Positions 48,419 to 58,240 of a stretch of DNA of 64,000 nt are shown here, in pieces. Each line of letters begins with the position of its first letter. Positions within the stretch are counted from its first letter, which is position 1. This DNA is from Kiritimatiellia bacterium (GTDB taxonomy: Bacteria; Verrucomicrobiota; Kiritimatiellia; PWTM01), in the NCBI GenBank assembly GCA_026417735.1, contig JAOACR010000021.1:1-64000 (forward strand). Direction: 5' to 3'. A model generated the notes under the pieces. That model searched no databases. It saw only the letters and a list, made by a program, of their open reading frames with translations, and was not told the origin of the DNA. A program made the translations under genes and the position numbers.

Positions 48419-48826
48419 ATGAGTTTGAACGATCCGATCGCGGACCTTTTGAACCGGATCCGCACGGCCTGTGCGGCGGGGTTGCCCTCGGTGGACGCTC
48501 CGCACTCTCGGCTGAAGGAGCAGATCTGCCGGGTGTTGAAACAGGAGGGATTTGTTGCCGACTACGCGGTGGAGCCCCGGGGGGCGCGGCGGATGTTGCA
48601 CATTGCGTTGAAGTATCACGGGTCGGGTCCGAATCGCGTGCCGGTGATTCGCGGGTTGCGTCGGGTGAGTTCACCGGGTTGTCGGCGGTACGCGGCGGTG
48701 GACGAGCTGCGACCTGTTCGCAGCGGCACCGGCATCGCGGTGATCACGACGTCCGCGGGGTTGATGACCGACCGCGAGGCGCGCCGGCGGCGACTCGGCG
48801 GCGAGGTGATCTGTCAGGTCTGGTAG
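48419..48826 (+). CDS. rpsH: 30S ribosomal protein S8
   Basis: 135 residues from ATG 48419. MSLNDPIADLLNRIRTACAA, LKEQICRVLKQEGFVADYAV, a basic GLRRVSSPGCRRYAAVDELR and the C-terminal GTGIAVITTSAGLMTDREAR are typical of S8. It binds the central 16S domain and in enterobacteria represses the spc operon. Confidence 0.97.
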   Translation: MSLNDPIADLLNRIRTACAAGLPSVDAPHSRLKEQICRVLKQEGFVADYAVEPRGARRMLHIALKYHGSGPNRVPVIRGLRRVSSPGCRRYAAVDELRPVRSGTGIAVITTSAGLMTDREARRRRLGGEVICQVW

Positions 48827-48841
48827 TGCGGAGAACGGCCG

Positions 48842-49378
48842 ATGTCACGACTCGCAAAGAAACCGATTGCGCTGCCCTCGGGGGTGACCGCGGCGGTGGA
48901 CGGGCCTCGGATCAGTGTTCGTGGGCCGAAAGGAGAGCTGAGCTGGACGTTGCCGGCGGGCGTGGTGGCGGAGGTTGGCGCTCAGGGCATCGTGGTGCGG
49001 CGGCTGGGGGAAAGCGCGGACCATCGGCGGTTGCAGGGCACGTCGTGGTCCATCATCGCGGGGATGGTGACGGGGGTGCACCAGGGATACGTCCGCGAGC
49101 TGGAGGTGCAGGGGGTCGGCTATCGGGCGCAGCGGCAGGGCTCGACATTGTCGCTGACGCTGGGTTTCTCGCATCCGATCGAGTTCCCCATTCCGCCGGG
49201 AGTGGACATTCAGACGCCGGACGCGACGACGATTCGGGTCAGCGGTTGTTCGAAGGCGCTGGTGGGGGATGTGGCGGCGCGGATTCGATCCTTTTACCGG
49301 GCGGAACCCTACAAGGGCAAGGGAATCCGGTACAAGGGTGAACAGGTTCGGCGGAAGGCCGGAAAGACCGTGGCGTAG
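48842..49378 (+). CDS. rplF: 50S ribosomal protein L6
   Basis: 178 residues. SRLAKKPIALPSGVTAAVDG, ISVRGPKGELSWTLP, VTGVHQGYVRELEVQGVGYR and the C-terminal FYRAEPYKGKGIRYKGEQVR with KAGKT, all L6. It lies near the factor-binding site of the 50S subunit. It precedes rplR by 14 bases. Confidence 0.97.
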   Translation: MSRLAKKPIALPSGVTAAVDGPRISVRGPKGELSWTLPAGVVAEVGAQGIVVRRLGESADHRRLQGTSWSIIAGMVTGVHQGYVRELEVQGVGYRAQRQGSTLSLTLGFSHPIEFPIPPGVDIQTPDATTIRVSGCSKALVGDVAARIRSFYRAEPYKGKGIRYKGEQVRRKAGKTVA

Positions 49379-49392
49379 GGCACATTGGGCGG

Positions 49393-49755
49393 ATGAAACC
49401 GAGAACACGTGCGGAGTATCGGCAGCGGCGGCACCGGCGGATTCGTCGACGGGTGCGGGGCAGCGCGCAGCGGCCGCGGATGTGCGTGCACTTCAGTTTG
49501 CGGCATGCACAGGTGCAGTTTGTGGATGATGATGCGGGGCGGACGCTCGCGGCGGTATCGACCTATGCCGGTCCGCTGAAGGAGTTCGCCGGGCGGGTGA
49601 CGGTCGAGGCGGCGCGGCAGATCGGCCGGGCGGCGGCGGAGGCGGCGCGCGCGGTCGGGATTTCTGAAGTGGTGTTTGACCGTGGTGGTTTTCGTTACGG
49701 CGGCCGGGTGAAGGCGCTGGCCGACGCGGCACGCGAGGGCGGCTTGAAGTTCTGA
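49393..49755 (+). CDS. rplR: 50S ribosomal protein L18
   Basis: 120 residues. [60 protein letters not shown] and [20 protein letters not shown] match L18, which binds 5S rRNA. It is 17 bases before rpsE. Confidence 0.96.
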   Translation: MKPRTRAEYRQRRHRRIRRRVRGSAQRPRMCVHFSLRHAQVQFVDDDAGRTLAAVSTYAGPLKEFAGRVTVEAARQIGRAAAEAARAVGISEVVFDRGGFRYGGRVKALADAAREGGLKF

Positions 49756-49772
49756 GGTCGGGGGCAAAACGG

Positions 49773-50294
49773 ATGAATCGAAAGCGGATTGGTGCCGATC
49801 GCGTGGACCGGGCGGGGGACGACTCCGGGCTGGACGAGGCGGTCGTTCAGATCAATCGCTGCGCGAAGGTGGTCAAGGGTGGCCGTCGGTTCAGCTTCAG
49901 CGCACTGGTCGTGGTTGGCGACCGGGCCGGGCATGTCGGATTTGCGTTGGGCAAGGCGCGCGAAGCGGCGGATGCGATTCGCAAGGGTGGCGAAATGGCG
50001 CGGCGGAACCTTCGCACGGTGCCGCTGCGCGACCGCACCATTCCGCACGAGGTGGAGGGCCGGTTTGCCGGTGCGCATGTGCTGTTGAAACCGGCGTCGC
50101 GCGGCACCGGCATCATTGCGGGCGGCGCGGTGCGGGCGGTGCTGGATCTGGCCGGAGTGAAGGACGTGCTGGCGAAGTCGCTTGGTAGCGACAGCGCACT
50201 GAATGTGACACGGGCGACAATGGAGGCGCTGGAGCAGCTTCGTCCGTATGAGGCGCTGCGGGAGATGCGGTCGGAGGGAGTGGTGACCACATGA
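49773..50294 (+). CDS. rpsE: 30S ribosomal protein S5
   Basis: 173 residues. [60 protein letters not shown] and [20 protein letters not shown] are S5 features; the protein helps set decoding accuracy. It is followed directly by rplO (four-base overlap), with no rpmD (L30) gene where one is usually found. Confidence 0.97.
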   Translation: MNRKRIGADRVDRAGDDSGLDEAVVQINRCAKVVKGGRRFSFSALVVVGDRAGHVGFALGKAREAADAIRKGGEMARRNLRTVPLRDRTIPHEVEGRFAGAHVLLKPASRGTGIIAGGAVRAVLDLAGVKDVLAKSLGSDSALNVTRATMEALEQLRPYEALREMRSEGVVTT

Positions 50295-50737
50295 GACTGC
50301 ACGAGCTGAAGAATGCACCGGGCGCCCGCCGGCCCCGCAAACGGGTGGGGCGGGGTGAATCGTCCGGGCATGGCAAGACGGCGGGGCGAGGTCACAAAGG
50401 GCAACATGCGCGGGCGGGCAGTGGTCGGCGTTTGCGGTTTGAGGGTGGGCAGATGCCGCTGATCCGCCGGTTGCCGAAGGTGGGGTTCAGCTCGCCCAAC
50501 CCGGTGGAGTACCAGCCGGTGAACGTGGGCCAGCTGGAGGTGTTCGAAGACGGAGCGGTGGTGGACCCCACGGTGCTGCGCGAGCGCGGGCTGGCGCGAG
50601 GACCGGCGCGGATGCGGATCAAAGTGTTGGGGGACGGTGAGCTGACCAAGGCGTTGACGGTGCGAGCCCACGCGTTCAGCCGTTCGGCCGCCGCGAAGAT
50701 CGCCGCCGCGGGTGGCACCGCGGAAACGATCCGCTGA
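50291..50737 (+). CDS. rplO: 50S ribosomal protein L15
   Basis: 148 residues from ATG 50291. [60 protein letters not shown] and [20 protein letters not shown] are L15. It assembles late into the 50S subunit. It overlaps rpsE by four bases. Confidence 0.97.
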   Translation: MRLHELKNAPGARRPRKRVGRGESSGHGKTAGRGHKGQHARAGSGRRLRFEGGQMPLIRRLPKVGFSSPNPVEYQPVNVGQLEVFEDGAVVDPTVLRERGLARGPARMRIKVLGDGELTKALTVRAHAFSRSAAAKIAAAGGTAETIR

Positions 50738-50750
50738 TCGAGGGGCGGCG

Positions 50751-52100
<1,350 letters not shown>

Positions 52101-52121
52101 GCGGCGGGGAGGTGTGTCGGG

Positions 52122-52775
52122 ATGAAGGCAATTCTGCTGCTGGGGGCGCCGGGTGCGGGGAAGGGGACGGTCGCGGCGCGGCTGGCCGCGACGACGCCGT
52201 ATCGACATGTGTCGACCGGCGACATGTTGCGCGAGGCGGTGAAGGCCGGGACGCCGGTCGGGTTGGAGGCGCGCGCCTACATGGAGCGCGGGGACCTGGT
52301 GCCGGACGATGTGATTCTGCGCATCGTTCGGGAGCGGATCGAGCGGGAGGGAACGTCGGCCGCATACATGTTCGACGGTTTTCCGCGGACCCGCGCGCAG
52401 GCGGACGGACTGGATGCGCTGCTGGCGGGGTTTGGGGCGAAGCTCAACGGGGTATTTTTGCTTGCGGTACCGCGAGAGGTGCTGATCTCGAGGATTGCGG
52501 GGCGACGCGTCTGCCGGCAGTGCGGCGCGGTGTATCACGTGGTGAACCTGCCCACGCGGGTGGCGGGGGTGTGCGACCGCTGCGGTGGGTCGACCTATCA
52601 GCGCCCGGACGACAACGAGGCGACGGTCGCGAACCGGCTGGACGTCTACGAGCGACAGACGCGCGAGCTCATCGATCTGTATCGCGCGCGCGGCATTCTA
52701 TACGAGGTGGACGCGACCGGCACGCCGGAGGCGACGCGCGATCGGATCGCGCAGGTGCTGGCGGCGTGGCCGTGA
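52122..52775 (+). CDS. adk: Adenylate kinase (zinc-binding long form)
   Basis: 217 residues. It balances ATP, ADP and AMP. ILLLGAPGAGKGTVAARLAA is the P-loop; HVSTGDMLREAVKAGTPVGL binds AMP; FDGFPRTRAQADGL is the DGFPR motif. The LID carries four cysteines, CRQCGAVYHVV and later CDRCGGSTYQRPDDN, so it should hold zinc, unlike the enterobacterial enzyme. The stop overlaps the GTG start of map (GTGA). Confidence 0.97.
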   Translation: MKAILLLGAPGAGKGTVAARLAATTPYRHVSTGDMLREAVKAGTPVGLEARAYMERGDLVPDDVILRIVRERIEREGTSAAYMFDGFPRTRAQADGLDALLAGFGAKLNGVFLLAVPREVLISRIAGRRVCRQCGAVYHVVNLPTRVAGVCDRCGGSTYQRPDDNEATVANRLDVYERQTRELIDLYRARGILYEVDATGTPEATRDRIAQVLAAWP

Positions 52776-53533
52776 GCATTCCGATCAAGAGCGAGACCGA
52801 GCTGGAGCGGATGCGTGCGAGCGGCCGGGCGGCGGCGCGGGTGTTGGCGGCGGTGTTGGCCCGCGTGGCGCCGGGGGTGACGACGGGCGAGCTGGATGAG
52901 GTGGCCCGGGAGGCGCTCGAGCGGGAGGGTGCGCAGAGCGCGTTTCTGGGCTACCGGGGGTTTCCGGCGCGCATTTGTGTCTCGATCAACGACGAGGTGG
53001 TGCACGGGATCCCCGGTCGGCGCCGCATCGCGGCGGGCGATGTGGTGAGCGTGGACTGCGGGGTGGTGTTGGACGGGTGGTACGGAGACGTGGCACGGAC
53101 GGTGGTGGTGGGCTCCGCGGAGCCGGAGGCGTGGCGACTGGTGAGCGTCGCGGAGGCAGCGCTGGCGGCGGCGACGGCGGCCGCGGTCGAGGGACGGCGT
53201 CTCGGCGACGTGTGCGCGGCGATCCAGCAGACGGTGGAGGCGGCAGGATATTCGGTGGTGCGGGACTATGTGGGCCACGGCATCGGCCGATCGCTGCACG
53301 AGGAACCGCAGATTCCGAACTTCGGGCGGCCGGGCACGGGTCCGGTGTTGCGGGCCGGAATGACGCTGGCGATCGAACCGATGGTGAACGAGCGGGGCTC
53401 GCCGGTGCGGGTGGATCCGGACGGCTGGACGGTGCGGACCTGCGACGGCGGCCGTGCGGCGCACGTGGAGAACACGGTTGCGGTGGGGCGAGCTGTCGCG
53501 GAAGTGCTGACGGATCTGGGCGATGGATCGTGA
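52772..53533 (+). CDS. map: Methionine aminopeptidase, type I
   Basis: 253 residues from GTG 52772. It removes the initiator Met. Metal ligands are visible in order: ICVSINDEVVHGIPGRRRI (substrate His), VVSVDCGVVLDGWYGDVART (two Asp), YVGHGIGRSLHEEPQIPNFG (His), MTLAIEPMVNERG (Glu) and HVENTVAV (Glu). It sits between adk and infA, overlapping both (4 and 11 bases), as in many bacteria. Confidence 0.97.
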   Translation: MSIPIKSETELERMRASGRAAARVLAAVLARVAPGVTTGELDEVAREALEREGAQSAFLGYRGFPARICVSINDEVVHGIPGRRRIAAGDVVSVDCGVVLDGWYGDVARTVVVGSAEPEAWRLVSVAEAALAAATAAAVEGRRLGDVCAAIQQTVEAAGYSVVRDYVGHGIGRSLHEEPQIPNFGRPGTGPVLRAGMTLAIEPMVNERGSPVRVDPDGWTVRTCDGGRAAHVENTVAVGRAVAEVLTDLGDGS

Positions 53534-53744
53534 CTGGTTTGTGCTGGACGCGGTGGTTGTGGATGTGATATCATCTAAAGCTTTTCGGGCGCGGCTGCGA
53601 AACGGCCACGAGTTCGTCGCGTTCTTTGCATGTGCGGCGGACGTGCGCCCGTTGGCGGTGGGTGATCGGATCACAGTGGAGATGTCGCCCTGTGACATGA
53701 GCAAGGGGCGCATCCGACCGCTGGACGAGGTGATGCGGAGATGA
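53523..53744 (+). CDS. infA: Translation initiation factor IF-1, divergent
   Basis: 73 residues. The S1/OB fold is recognisable from [20 protein letters not shown] and [18 protein letters not shown], which match the IF-1 blocks FRVEL.NGH and GD.VTVELSPYDL..GRI. The middle is unusual: the SGKMRKNYIRI loop of ordinary IF-1, which enters the decoding site, is replaced by ACAADVRPL, about two residues shorter and less basic. It may still be the functional IF-1 by position (map-infA-rpmJ), or another copy may exist elsewhere. ATG 53523 lies inside map, and the stop overlaps rpmJ (ATGA). Confidence 0.85.
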   Translation: MDRDWFVLDAVVVDVISSKAFRARLRNGHEFVAFFACAADVRPLAVGDRITVEMSPCDMSKGRIRPLDEVMRR

Positions 53745-53854
53745 AAGTGCGCAGCTCGGTGCGTCGAATTTGCGAGCGGTGCAAGGTGGTGCGCCGCCGC
53801 GGAGTTGTGCGGGTGATCTGCACGAACCCGCGGCACAAGCAGCGTCAGGGCTGA
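53741..53854 (+). CDS. rpmJ: 50S ribosomal protein L36
   Basis: 37 residues, ATG 53741, very short. [20 protein letters not shown] followed by [17 protein letters not shown]. The zinc ligands C11, C14, C27 and H32 of the C-plus form are all present. It overlaps infA by four bases and stands 20 bases before rpsM, the usual place. Confidence 0.97.
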   Translation: MKVRSSVRRICERCKVVRRRGVVRVICTNPRHKQRQG

Positions 53855-53874
53855 CGCATGGAGAGGAGTGGGCT

Positions 53875-54276
53875 ATGCCGCGAGTGATGGGCGTGGACAT
53901 CCCGGGGCGCAAGCGGATCGAGTACGCGCTACGGTACATTTACGGAATTGGATTGAGCCGGGCCCGCGAGGTTTGTCAGAAGGCCGGCGTTGACGTCGCG
54001 AAGCGGGCGGACGATTTGACCGATCAGGAGATCACGCGGATTTCCGAGGTGCTGCAGGGGTACCGCATCGAGGGCGATCTGCGGCGTGACGTGCAGCAAA
54101 ACATCCGCCGCCTGATCAGCATCAACGCCTATCGCGGCATCCGACACCGGCGCGGATTGCCGGTGCGCGGGCAGCGGACGAAGACCAACGCGCGGACGCG
54201 CAAGGGGCCGCGGAAGACGGTGGGTGCGGTGCGCGGCAAAGAGGCGCGAGCGGCGGTGAAGGCGGCGAAAGGGTAA
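53875..54276 (+). CDS. rpsM: 30S ribosomal protein S13
   Basis: 133 residues from ATG 53875 with GGAGAGGAG upstream. [58 protein letters not shown] and [20 protein letters not shown] with KGPRKTV are S13. It contacts tRNA and the 50S bridge. The C-terminal tail is a little longer than usual and basic. Confidence 0.97.
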   Translation: MPRVMGVDIPGRKRIEYALRYIYGIGLSRAREVCQKAGVDVAKRADDLTDQEITRISEVLQGYRIEGDLRRDVQQNIRRLISINAYRGIRHRRGLPVRGQRTKTNARTRKGPRKTVGAVRGKEARAAVKAAKG

Positions 54277-54309
54277 GGTGCGGCCGTCGGAGTTCCGGAG
54301 AGCGTCGTT

Positions 54310-54777
54310 ATGGCCGATGACAAACAGATGAACGGGGCATCCGAGCCCGTGGCGCCGGAGACGGGTGCGGGGACGGCAGACGCAGCGGCGAAGCCTGTGC
54401 GGAAGGCGCGCGGGAAGGGGGCGCGCCACTGCCCGGTGGGGATCGTGCACATCCGGGCGACCTTCAACAACACCTGTGTCACGATCACGGATCCGAAGGG
54501 GAATGTGATCGCCTGGAGCACGGCCGGCCGGTGCGGATTCAAGGGATCGCGGAAGAGCACCGCGTATGCGGCCACGGTGGTCGCGCAGGAGGCGGCGCGG
54601 GCGGCGATGGCGAACGCGGGCATGCGGGAGGTAGAGATCTGCGTGCAGGGTCCCGGCGCCGGGCGGGAGTCGGCGATTCGGGCGGTGCAGGCGGCGGGAC
54701 TGCAGGTGACCGCGATCCGGGACGTGACGCCGATTCCGCATAATGGCTGCCGGCCGCCGAAGCGGCGGCGCGTCTGA
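54310..54777 (+). CDS. rpsK: 30S ribosomal protein S11
   Basis: 155 residues; about 25 longer than usual because of an acidic N-terminal extension (residues 1-35, rich in Glu, Pro and Ala). The core [60 protein letters not shown] and the C-terminal [12 protein letters not shown] are standard. It forms part of the 30S platform. Confidence 0.96.
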   Translation: MADDKQMNGASEPVAPETGAGTADAAAKPVRKARGKGARHCPVGIVHIRATFNNTCVTITDPKGNVIAWSTAGRCGFKGSRKSTAYAATVVAQEAARAAMANAGMREVEICVQGPGAGRESAIRAVQAAGLQVTAIRDVTPIPHNGCRPPKRRRV

Positions 54778-54797
54778 GGCGTCGAGGAGTACCAGCG

Positions 54798-55436
54798 ATG
54801 GGCAGATACATCGGACCTGCGTGCCGGCTGTGCCGCCGCGAGGGGATGAAGTTGTTTTTGAAGGGCACCCGGTGCTACTTGGCGAAGTGCGCGATCGACA
54901 AGGAGCGCAACCCGCCGGGGCAGCATGGGGCTCGACGGCGTAAGCTCTCGGACTACGGAGAGCAGCTTCGGGCGAAACAGCGTCTTCGCCGGATCTACGG
55001 GATGCAGGAGGAGCAGTTCCGGGTGTTTTTCGAGAAGGCGTTGAAGCGGCGCGGTGTCACGGGAGAGCGGTTGCTGCAGATGCTCGAGCTGCGGCTGGAC
55101 ACGGTGGTGTGGCGGCTGGGCTTTGCGGTGTCGCAGCGGGCGGCGCGGCAGATGGTGCTGCACGGCCACATCGAGGTGAATGGCCGGAAGGTAGACATCC
55201 CCTCCTGTCAGCTCCGGCCGGGCGACCAGGTGCAGGTTCGTGGTCGGGAGGCCAGCCGGCAGCTGGCGACAGCAAGCCTCGAGCAGATCGCGAGCGTCCG
55301 CAAGAGCGACGAGGTCGTGCCGTGGCTGGCGCTGCATCGCGAGGAGCTGCGGGGTGAAGTGCGGTATGTGCCGAGCCGGGATGAAATCCAGCCGATCGTG
55401 AACGAGCAGCAGGTTGTGGAGTTGTATTCGAAATGA
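54798..55436 (+). CDS. rpsD: 30S ribosomal protein S4
   Basis: 212 residues. The N-terminus has four cysteines: CRLCRREGMKLFLKGTRCYL followed by AKCAIDKERNPPGQHG, the zinc-binding form. RLRRIYGMQEEQFRVFFEKA and the S4 domain VSQRAARQMVLHGHIEVNGR with KVDIPSCQLRPGDQV follow. It starts 30S assembly. It stands 20 bases after rpsK and precedes rpoA by 79 bases. Confidence 0.97.
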   Translation: MGRYIGPACRLCRREGMKLFLKGTRCYLAKCAIDKERNPPGQHGARRRKLSDYGEQLRAKQRLRRIYGMQEEQFRVFFEKALKRRGVTGERLLQMLELRLDTVVWRLGFAVSQRAARQMVLHGHIEVNGRKVDIPSCQLRPGDQVQVRGREASRQLATASLEQIASVRKSDEVVPWLALHREELRGEVRYVPSRDEIQPIVNEQQVVELYSK

Positions 55437-55515
55437 TACGGGGTGGCGGCCCGCAGCGGCCGCCGGTCCCCTCACCATACGGGCCGGGTAACGTCCGGTC
55501 CTGGGAGGTTCGTCG

Positions 55516-56571
55516 ATGCCGATCCGAGTGGCGAGATTCGAAATGCCGAAGGCGGTTGCCGCCGTCGAGAGCGATCCGTCTCAGCATTATGCAAAGTATG
55601 TGGCGGAGCCGTTTGAGGCCGGTTACGGCCGGACGCTGGGCAACTCGTTGCGCCGGGTGTTGCTGTCCTCAATTGAGGGCGCGGCGATTTCATCCGTCCG
55701 CATTGAGGGTGCGATGCACGAGTTCTGCAGCCTTCCGGGTGTGGTCGAGGACGTGACCGACATCGTGCTGAACTTGAAAGGCGTGCGGTTGAAGATGTTC
55801 GCGCGCGAACCTCGCAAGATCCGGCTCCGGAAGAAGGGCCCTGGCGAGGTGACCGCCGGCGACATCGAGGGCGATGCGATGATTGAGGTGCTCAACCGTG
55901 AGCACCACATTGCGACCCTTGCGCCGGACGGCGTACTGGACATGGAGATGGAGGTGTGCATCGGGCGGGGGTACCGGCCGGCGGAGTGGAACAAGAAGCC
56001 GGACCAGGACATCGGCGTGATCCCGATCGACTGTCTCTTCTCGCCGGTTCGACGTGTGAAGTACACGGTCGAGAACTGTCGCGTGGGGCGCCGGACCGAC
56101 TATGACCGCCTCGTGCTCGAGATCTGGACGGACGGGCGCGTGGAGCCGGACGAGGCGCTGACGATCAGCGCATCCATTTTGCGACATCACCTGGATGTCT
56201 TTGTGCACTACGACCGCGACTTCATCCAGTTTGATACCACGGAGCGGCAGGTGGATGCGCAGCGCGAGGAGCTGCGGCGCAAGCTCGCGATGAGCATTAA
56301 CGACATTGAGCTGAGCGTGCGCGCGGTGAACTGTCTCAACAATGCGAACATTCTGACGGTCGGCGAGCTGGTGCAGAAGAGCGAGGCGGAGCTGCTCAAG
56401 TTCCGCAACTTTGGCAAGAAATCGTTGAACGAGATCAAGCAGCGGTTGCAGGAGCTCGGCCTCTCGCTCGGCATGACGTTCGAGGCCGATCTGTTGCCGA
56501 GCGAGGCCGACCGTGCCGCGGCGGCGGAAAAGGGCCGGGCGGTCGGCGTCCGGTCGGAGAAGAAGAGTTAG
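55516..56571 (+). CDS. rpoA: DNA-directed RNA polymerase subunit alpha
   Basis: 351 residues from ATG 55516 with GGGAGG upstream. The N-terminal dimerisation domain has EPFEAGYGRTLGNSLRRVLL, LSSIEGAAISSVRIEGAMHE and VEDVTDIVLNLKGVRL. The C-terminal DNA-binding domain (about 265-335) reads IELSVRAVNCLNNANILTVG, LVQKSEAELLKFRNFGKKSL and NEIKQRLQELGLSLG, with the Arg and Asn used for UP-element contact in place. An Ala/Lys-rich tail follows. Confidence 0.98.
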   Translation: MPIRVARFEMPKAVAAVESDPSQHYAKYVAEPFEAGYGRTLGNSLRRVLLSSIEGAAISSVRIEGAMHEFCSLPGVVEDVTDIVLNLKGVRLKMFAREPRKIRLRKKGPGEVTAGDIEGDAMIEVLNREHHIATLAPDGVLDMEMEVCIGRGYRPAEWNKKPDQDIGVIPIDCLFSPVRRVKYTVENCRVGRRTDYDRLVLEIWTDGRVEPDEALTISASILRHHLDVFVHYDRDFIQFDTTERQVDAQREELRRKLAMSINDIELSVRAVNCLNNANILTVGELVQKSEAELLKFRNFGKKSLNEIKQRLQELGLSLGMTFEADLLPSEADRAAAAEKGRAVGVRSEKKS

Positions 56572-56592
56572 GATCACGGCGGGAGGACCGGC

Positions 56593-56991
56593 ATGCGCCA
56601 TCGCAAGACGACCATCAAGCTGGGGCGGACGACCGCGCACCGCAACGCGTTGCTGGCGTCGCTGGTGTGCAGCCTGATTTTGCATGGCCGAATCCGCACG
56701 ACGCTGGCGAAGGCGAAAGCGGCCCGCCGGCTTGCGGAGAGGTCTGTCACCTGGGGGCGCGCGGGGACGCTGGCGGCGCGGCGGCGGGCGTTGGCGGTGC
56801 TGCGCCAAAAGCGGGCGGTCAGTCGGCTGTTCAAGGAGATTGCGCCGGCGATGAGCGATCGCAACGGCGGCTATACCCGCATTACCCGGCTTCCCGGCCG
56901 CCGGCGAGACAGCTCAACGATGGCGGTACTGGAATGGGTTCGGCCAATCGGCGAGGCTGCCCGAGAGGCTTCCGCCGCGACGGCCGGCTGA
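56593..56991 (+). CDS. rplQ: 50S ribosomal protein L17
   Basis: 132 residues. MRHRKTTIKLGRTTAHRNAL, LASLVCSLILHGRIRTTLAK and AKAARRLAERSVTWGR, ending RITRLPGRRRDSSTMAVLEW, are L17. It is the last gene of the plus-strand cluster. I see no clear terminator in the 97 bases before the convergent permease gene. Confidence 0.96.
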   Translation: MRHRKTTIKLGRTTAHRNALLASLVCSLILHGRIRTTLAKAKAARRLAERSVTWGRAGTLAARRRALAVLRQKRAVSRLFKEIAPAMSDRNGGYTRITRLPGRRRDSSTMAVLEWVRPIGEAAREASAATAG

Positions 56992-57088
56992 GCCGGTCGG
57001 GTTCCCCTCGCCTGTAGGATCGCCGGCGGGCGGGGGGAGCGGCGGCAGGGAGATGAGCGTGTCTCGCGCGGAAGGCGGCGCCGGCCCT

Positions 57089-58177
57089 TCACCGATCGCG
57101 CAGTGCCAGGCGTAAGCCGATCGCCAGATAGAGCAGCGTCGGGCCCCACCCGCCCACCCATGCGGGTATCAAGCCCATTTTGCCGGCCCACAGTCCCAAA
57201 CTGACCATCGCCCAGGAGGAGAAGAACAGCGCCAGGCACAACACGATGCCGCGGAACGCACCCTTGCGCGCAGTGGTGGTGCCAAATGGGATTCCAAACA
57301 GTACGGCGATCAGGCATCCCCAGGGCAGGGCCAGCCGGCTGTGCAGCGTGACACGCAGCCGTTGAACTGCACGGGCGTCCAACTGGGGGTGTGTGCGGAT
57401 GAACCGGACCAGCTCCGCGGCGGTCAGGAATTCCGGGTCTTTGATCTCGTTGAGGAACTCGCGGGGGGTTTCGGTGAATTCGGTCATCGGTCGGAGGGGG
57501 AGAATCCGCGGCGGCCCGAGCGGATGGCCGTTCGCGTCGTAGTATTGGAGGCGGACGTTGTAGAACCACCACGCCCCGCCGGTCCATACAGCCTCGTCCG
57601 CGAACGCCTTCCAGATGTCGCGGCCGGCGGCGGACTGCTGAACCACCTGAATGTTCTGCATCTGGTGCGTGAGGGTATCGAAGCGTCCGATCAGCCAGGA
57701 CCGGCGCTCGGTGGGGTTGTGGTAGGGCAGCGGTCCAGCGATGTGCGCCTCGTCTGCGTCGGACCGGCCTTGGACCCGGACAAACTGTCGGGTGCGATAC
57801 GCGGCCTCGGAGCCCATCGTCTCATTGACCGCCAGAACGACGCCACTGGCCACCAGCCCGATCACCATCAGCGGTAGCATCAACCGCACGAGGCTCAGAC
57901 CACAGGCGCGCATCGCGGTGATCTCATTGTGACGGGTGAGCTGGGAGAGCGACCAGAGAGTCGCCAGCACCATTGAGACCGGCACGATGTAGTTCAGCGA
58001 GGCGGGGATGAGCAGCAGATAGTAGAGGAGGAGGCTGGGCAGCGATGCGCGGCCTTGAAGAAAGTCTGAGAGGTTGTTGAAGAGGTCAAAGACGACATAA
58101 ACCATCGTGAACGCTGCGCAGCAGACCACGAGCGGCGCAAAGAACCGACGCAGAAGATATCGATCCAGCAGCTTCAC
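57089..58177 (-). CDS. LptF/LptG-type permease (lipopolysaccharide export)
   Basis: 362 residues if the start is GTG 58177; an ATG four codons earlier (58189) is possible. With the GTG start the protein begins MKLLDRYLLRRFF, the usual LptF/LptG N-terminus. Six membrane segments: about 12-35, 52-75, 95-120 and three near the C-terminus (270-360), with a periplasmic jellyroll between. LWSLSQLTRHNEITAMRACG is the conserved coupling-helix region that contacts the LptB ATPase. LptF and LptG form the inner-membrane pump that extracts lipopolysaccharide. Which of the two this is cannot be decided here; the partner is not in the window. A promoter places transcription start almost exactly at GTG 58177, implying a leaderless mRNA. 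Confidence 0.88.
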   Translation of the reverse strand: MKLLDRYLLRRFFAPLVVCCAAFTMVYVVFDLFNNLSDFLQGRASLPSLLLYYLLLIPASLNYIVPVSMVLATLWSLSQLTRHNEITAMRACGLSLVRLMLPLMVIGLVASGVVLAVNETMGSEAAYRTRQFVRVQGRSDADEAHIAGPLPYHNPTERRSWLIGRFDTLTHQMQNIQVVQQSAAGRDIWKAFADEAVWTGGAWWFYNVRLQYYDANGHPLGPPRILPLRPMTEFTETPREFLNEIKDPEFLTAAELVRFIRTHPQLDARAVQRLRVTLHSRLALPWGCLIAVLFGIPFGTTTARKGAFRGIVLCLALFFSSWAMVSLGLWAGKMGLIPAWVGGWGPTLLYLAIGLRLALRDR

Positions 58178-58184
58178 GCGCGCG

Positions 58185-58214
58185 AGCATACGGGGGCGGC
58201 GGCGACGCTGGCAA
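58185..58214 (-). promoter_or_regulatory. Sigma-70 promoter giving a probable leaderless LptF/G mRNA
   Basis: Minus strand TTGCCA (58214-58209), 18 bases, TATGCT (58190-58185). Start expected at about 58178, next to GTG 58177. The alternative ATG at 58189 lies inside the -10 box and could not be in this transcript. Confidence 0.55.
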
Positions 58215-58240
58215 GGACGGGGCGAGAACGGCGGCGCACG

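Noticed and set aside
56992-57088. Intrinsic terminator after rplQ
   Set aside because: GC-rich inverted pieces exist but no stem followed by a T run could be identified.
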